DNA from: a bacterium 210917-SL.2.15
GTDB lineage: Bacteria; Bacillota; Clostridia; Oscillospirales; Oscillospiraceae
Assembly: GCA_020555605.1 (NCBI GenBank)
Contig: JAJCJC010000001.1
Span: 1 to 64,000, forward strand
DNA length: 64,000 bases
Direction of reading: 5' to 3'
The notes below the pieces were generated by a model, which saw only the letters and a program-made list of their open reading frames with translations, did no database searches and had not been told where the DNA came from. The position numbers and the translations under genes are program-made. Positions within the stretch are counted from its first letter, which is position 1; each line of letters begins with the position of its first letter. Shown here piece after piece: positions 59,441 to 64,000 of this stretch.

Positions 59441-59627
59441 AGGATCAGGCCTCCCATGGCGCAAAATGCGCCTTTTCTTATACATTATAAAAACAGTTGC
59501 ACTTATTATACTGACTTCAGCGCCGTTTCACAAGCCATTTCAAAAACTTTCAGTAAACTTTCCACTGTCCGCCCCGACAGAACAGCACACGCTCCCTGTC
59601 TTTTTTCCAAAAATTTTCGCTTTCCCC

Positions 59628-59656
59628 TTGACAGCAGGCCGGAATTTTAGTAAAAT
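59628..59656 (+). promoter_or_regulatory. Promoter of ylxM-ffh
   Basis: TTGACA (59628-59633), 17 bases and TAAAAT (59651-59656) precede ylxM by about 45 bases. Confidence 0.88.
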
Positions 59657-59703
59657 ACAACCTGTTGTAAAGTTCCAACGCTTTACAGAAAGAGGTGCTC
59701 TCC

Positions 59704-60073
59704 ATGAAAAATCAGCCGTATCGTATGACGATGCTTTTCGATTTTTACGGAGAACTGCTGACTGAGCGGCAGAAGGAGTTCTTCGACCTTTACTACAACG
59801 AAGACCTCTCCCTGGCCGAAATCGCCGAAAACTACGGCATTTCCCGCCAGGGCGTGCGGGACGTGATCGTCCGTGCCGAGGCCGCCATGAGCGAAATTGA
59901 AGATCGCACCGGCATTATCCGCCGCTTTCTGCGCTGCCGCGAAGCAGTTTCCAACGCCGAGCAGGCTGCGGAGGCCATCGAAAAGATCAACCGCCGGCAA
60001 TATGACAACCGGCAGATTTCGGAAAACATCGATATCATTCGTGCATCCGTGCACACGCTGAAGGAGCAGGACA

Positions 60074-60084
<11 letters not shown>
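59704..60084 (+). CDS. ylxM: YlxM-family helix-turn-helix protein
   Basis: The 126-residue protein has MTMLFDFYGELLTERQKEFF, then DLSLAEIAENYGISRQGVRD and VIVRAEAAMSEIE, a sigma-4-like helix-turn-helix. YlxM proteins are encoded just before ffh in Firmicutes and are linked to the signal-recognition particle. The start ATG 59704 follows AAAGAGGTG. It overlaps ffh by 11 bases, so they are coupled. Confidence 0.93.
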
Positions 60085-61468
<1,384 letters not shown>

Positions 61469-61563
61469 GGGCGCACAGAAACCGGATAAATGTAGCTTTG
61501 GTCACCCTGATCAACGCATTTATATACCCCACTTGTGGATCAATATTTTGGAGGTGAATCAAC

Positions 61564-61800
61564 ATGGTTAAAATCAGACTGCGCAGAATGGGCGCCAAGA
61601 GCGCTCCCTTCTACAGAGTTGTGGTCGCCGATTCCCGCTATCCCCGCGATGGCCGCTTCATCGAAGAGATTGGCACCTATAATCCCTGCACCGACCCGGC
61701 AGAGATCAAGATCGACCTGGAGCGCGCTGAGGCTTGGATCAAGACTGGCGCTCAGCCCACCGAGACGGTCAGAAGCCTGCTGAAAAAGGCCAAGGCTTAA
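61564..61800 (+). CDS. rpsP: 30S ribosomal protein S16
   Basis: The 78-residue protein [20 protein letters not shown] to [11 protein letters not shown] is a complete S16 with [20 protein letters not shown]. It helps assemble the 30S body. The start ATG 61564 follows TTGGAGGTGAATC. khpA follows 15 bases later; the usual order of ffh, rpsP and KH protein is kept. Confidence 0.97.
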   Translation: MVKIRLRRMGAKSAPFYRVVVADSRYPRDGRFIEEIGTYNPCTDPAEIKIDLERAEAWIKTGAQPTETVRSLLKKAKA

Positions 61801-61815
61801 CCTGGAGGAGTTGGC

Positions 61816-62046
61816 ATGAAGGACTTGCTGCTCTATATCGCTCAAAACTTGGTGGACCACCCGGAAGCCGTCACGGTGACGGAGGTTCCCGGCGAAGAAG
61901 AAACCACGCTGGAGCTGCGCGTGGCCCCCGAGGACATGGGCAAGGTGATCGGCCGCCAGGGCCGCATCGCCAAGGAGATCCGCACCGTGGTGCGTTCCTA
62001 TGCCCAGCGTACCGGCACCAAGGTTTCCGTCGATATTGTAGACTGA
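61816..62046 (+). CDS. khpA: KH-domain RNA-binding protein KhpA
   Basis: The 76-residue protein MKDLLLYIAQNLVDHPEAVT has a single KH domain with the G-x-x-G loop in VIGRQGRIAKEIRTVVRSYA. KhpA binds RNA with KhpB and affects cell elongation and division in streptococci. It lies 15 bases after rpsP, and a strong terminator follows. Confidence 0.94.
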   Translation: MKDLLLYIAQNLVDHPEAVTVTEVPGEEETTLELRVAPEDMGKVIGRQGRIAKEIRTVVRSYAQRTGTKVSVDIVD

Positions 62047-62050
62047 ATCG

Positions 62051-62092
62051 AAAAGGGAGCGGTTTGGCGTATGCCAAACCGCTCCCTTTTTT
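62051..62092 (+). terminator. Terminator of the ylxM-khpA transcript
   Basis: AAAAGGGAGCGGTTTGGC and GCCAAACCGCTCCCTTTT pair over 4 bases and are followed by TT on the plus strand. Confidence 0.9.
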
Positions 62093-62143
62093 GTCTACGA
62101 AAGCATATCCTGTTCCTCATCTTTGCAAATATCAATAAGCTTT

Positions 62144-62182
62144 TGCCGGATGGCATTCTATGAATACCATCCGGCATTTTTG
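62144..62182 (+). terminator. Second hairpin with T-run
   Basis: TGCCGGATGG and CCATCCGGCA pair over a 14-base loop and are followed by TTTTTGC. It may terminate readthrough from the preceding terminator. Confidence 0.65.
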
Positions 62183-62401
62183 CTCTATCGTTCCATCTGA
62201 TTTTATGCGAAATTACTAATTCTTGGTGTTTGCAGCCCACTCTGATAACCTTTTCACTAACTTCCAAAGATTCTTCGAAAAGGCGGTAACTTCCTCTTGT
62301 CCTGACCATAGAGTATGTGGTATGTTGAATACAGAACAAAGCATAGAATCCCAATATGTTTTATCACATAGGGTTTTTTATTTTGAAAGGAGTTGCTACA
62401 T

Positions 62402-63898
62402 ATGAAAAACATTCACGGCGTAACTTTGCAGGATAAATATCAGCTTTTCATCGGCGGCCAGTGGCGTGATGCCTCGGACGGCGCTGTTTTCAAAACAAAA
62501 TGCCCCGCCGACGGCGAGATCTTAGCCGAATGTGCTCAAGCTACCCGAGAAGATGTGGACGAGGCTGTAAAAGCCGCTTGGAAGGCCTTTGAGACCTGGA
62601 AAAATGTTTCCGTCAATGAACGCGCCGCAATCCTGAATAAAATTGCCGACATCATCGATGAAAACAAAGAATTCCTGGCTATGGTGGAATCTTTGGACAA
62701 CGGCAAACCCATCCGCGAAACCATGGCGGTGGACATTCCCCTGTCGGCCCAGCATTTCCGCTATTTTGCCGGCTGCATCATGGCAGAGGAAGGCAGCGCC
62801 AACATGCTCGGCACCGACACCATGAGCCTGATCCTGCGGGAACCAATCGGCGTTGTAGGCCAGATCGTTCCCTGGAACTTCCCCTTCCTGATGGCCGCCT
62901 GGAAACTGGCCCCTGTGCTGGCCAGCGGCTGCTGCACCGTTTTTAAGCCCTCCAGCACTACTTCCCTGAGCGTTCTGGAGCTGGCCCGCCTGATTCAGGA
63001 CATCATCCCCGCGGGCGTATTCAACGTAATCACCGGCAGCGGCAGCAAATCCGGCCAGTACATGCTGGAGCATCCCGGCTTCCGCAAGCTGGCATTCACC
63101 GGCTCCACCGAGGTGGGCCGCGACGTGGCTCTGGCGGCAGCCCAGAAGCTGATTCCCGCCACACTGGAACTGGGCGGAAAATCCGCCAACATCTTTTTCG
63201 AGGATTGTAAATGGGAGATGGCCATGGACGGCCTGCAGATGGGAATCCTCTTCAACCAGGGCCAGGTGTGCTGCGCAGGTTCCCGCGTATTTGTTCAGGA
63301 AGGTATTTACGACAAGTTTGTGGAGGAAGCCGTCAAACGCTTCAACGCGGTCAAGGTCGGCCCCTCCTGGGATCCTGAAACCCAGATGGGCGCTCAGATC
63401 GACGAGGGACAGCTCAAAAAGATCCTTGATTATGTGGAGATCGGCAAAAAAGAAGGCGCCACAGTGGCTTGCGGCGGCGTGCGCGCCGACGAGGGCGAGC
63501 TGGCCAAAGGCTGTTTCATGCACCCCACGCTGCTGACGAACGTAACCAACAACATGCGTGTAGCTCAGGAAGAAATCTTCGGACCTGTGGCAGTCATTAT
63601 TAAATTCAAGGACGAAGCTGATGTGATTGCCATGGCCAACGACAGTGTGTATGGCCTGGGCGGTGCTGTCTGGACCCGCGACATCAACCGCGCTATCCGG
63701 GTTTCCCGCGCCATTGAAACCGGCCGCATGTGGATCAACACCTATAATTCCATTCCCGAGGGCGCGCCCTTCGGCGGCTATAAGGAATCCGGCATCGGCC
63801 GCGAAACCCATAAGGTCATGTTGGAGCATTATACCCAGATGAAGAATATCATGATCAATTTGAGCGAAGATCCAACCGGATTCTATCCTGCTCCCTGA
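62402..63898 (+). CDS. NAD(P)-dependent aldehyde dehydrogenase
   Basis: The 498-residue protein is a classic ALDH. The catalytic Glu is in LELGGKSANIFFED, the catalytic Cys in NQGQVCCAGSRVFVQEG, and the cofactor-binding site in PWNFPFLMAAWKLAPVLASG and FTGSTEVGRDVALAA. It oxidises aldehydes to acids; which aldehyde cannot be read from the sequence. The start ATG 62402 (MKNIHGVTLQDKYQLFIGGQ) follows AAAGGAGTTG. It is monocistronic and ends in a strong terminator. Confidence 0.93.
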   Translation: MKNIHGVTLQDKYQLFIGGQWRDASDGAVFKTKCPADGEILAECAQATREDVDEAVKAAWKAFETWKNVSVNERAAILNKIADIIDENKEFLAMVESLDNGKPIRETMAVDIPLSAQHFRYFAGCIMAEEGSANMLGTDTMSLILREPIGVVGQIVPWNFPFLMAAWKLAPVLASGCCTVFKPSSTTSLSVLELARLIQDIIPAGVFNVITGSGSKSGQYMLEHPGFRKLAFTGSTEVGRDVALAAAQKLIPATLELGGKSANIFFEDCKWEMAMDGLQMGILFNQGQVCCAGSRVFVQEGIYDKFVEEAVKRFNAVKVGPSWDPETQMGAQIDEGQLKKILDYVEIGKKEGATVACGGVRADEGELAKGCFMHPTLLTNVTNNMRVAQEEIFGPVAVIIKFKDEADVIAMANDSVYGLGGAVWTRDINRAIRVSRAIETGRMWINTYNSIPEGAPFGGYKESGIGRETHKVMLEHYTQMKNIMINLSEDPTGFYPAP

Positions 63899-63931
63899 CG
63901 GTCTGAAAGCAAACCATCCGTTTTCGTTCAT

Positions 63932-63979
63932 AAAAAGCGCCCCGCCGGTATGCTGATAGCATACCGGCGGGGCGCTTTC
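63932..63979 (+). terminator. Terminator of the aldehyde dehydrogenase gene
   Basis: AAAGCGCCCCGCCGGTATGC and its complement pair over 5 bases, and the hairpin ends in TTTCG. It is about 35 bases after the stop. Confidence 0.85.
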
Positions 63980-64000
63980 GTGGACGGGAAAAGTGGATCC

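Larger units (their letters stand above)
62047..62401. other. Intergenic region with two terminators
   Basis: No gene is supported here. It has the khpA terminator, a second hairpin at 62144-62182, and then about 200 A/T-rich bases with weak -10-like strings that probably carry the promoter of the aldehyde dehydrogenase gene. Confidence 0.6.

Noticed and set aside
58007..59650. 547-residue open frame on the plus strand
   Set aside because: It covers the YfmF-like gene in the opposite sense and has no recognisable domain, start signal or terminator.
62522..63931. 469-residue open frame on the minus strand
   Set aside because: It is the shadow of the aldehyde dehydrogenase gene; the plus frame has all catalytic motifs, and the minus product has none.

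Overview
The window looks like a chromosomal segment of a Gram-positive anaerobe of the class Clostridia, most likely Oscillospiraceae/Ruminococcaceae. The reasons are the GC-rich Firmicute-type housekeeping genes, strong AGGAGG ribosome binding sites, TTGACA/TATAAT promoters, an L20-type leader before infC, a T-box before pheST, a ZTP riboswitch before the formate-THF ligase gene, a rubrerythrin, FabK as the enoyl reductase, and an inserted element with Clostridia-type mobilization genes. No rRNA, tRNA or CRISPR array was seen.

Region 1 (1 to about 21.1 kb) is a mosaic mobilizable element. It carries a truncated serine recombinase with a TnpW-like small protein, a Tn916-type sigma factor/HTH pair preceded by a leader peptide and terminator, and a metal-regulated transport cassette (TetR, two ABC half-transporters, a double ATPase, ECF-T, ECF-S, DtxR). 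It continues with an XRE regulator, MobC and a MOBP relaxase beside a hairpin-rich likely oriT, then cargo (DUF6050-like membrane protein, VOC protein, two CPBP proteins, a GH114-like lipoprotein). A caspase-like protease and a TIR protein follow, and the element ends with a reverse-strand transfer-assisting block (Cys-rich VLP, TTRAP, and a fused ArdA/ArdC-like gene broken by one stop and one frameshift). No type IV secretion genes are present, so the element could at most be mobilized by another one, and its recombinase is broken.

The most exciting locus is the caspase-TIR pair at 16221-17639. It has the composition of the recently described type IV Thoeris anti-phage system, in which a TIR enzyme makes a cyclic ADP-ribose-type signal that switches on a caspase-like protease. 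The protease here has an extra C-terminal region that resembles a winged helix.

Region 2 (21.1-64 kb) is core chromosome: infC-rpmI-rplT; rubrerythrin; a YfcE phosphodiesterase; CCA-adding enzyme; murC and nrdR; a decayed surface-protein fragment; an orphan mazF-like toxin gene next to alr; an Nnr repair enzyme; T-box, a frameshifted DUF2500 gene, pheS and an unusually long pheT; ireB; a C26 amidotransferase; an NlpC/P60 hydrolase. Then comes a complete fatty-acid synthesis operon, acpP-accBCDA-fabHKDGF-fabZ, with a MarR (FabT-like) gene downstream. The window ends with fhs behind a ZTP riboswitch, folD, lgt, a pair of M16 peptidases (YfmH/YfmF-like), ylxM-ffh, rpsP-khpA and an aldehyde dehydrogenase.

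Several genes are broken by small indels or stops (ArdA/ArdC fusion, DUF2500, an XRE/zinc-ribbon gene). These could be real decay or, for the single-base ones, sequencing error; this cannot be decided from the sequence alone.
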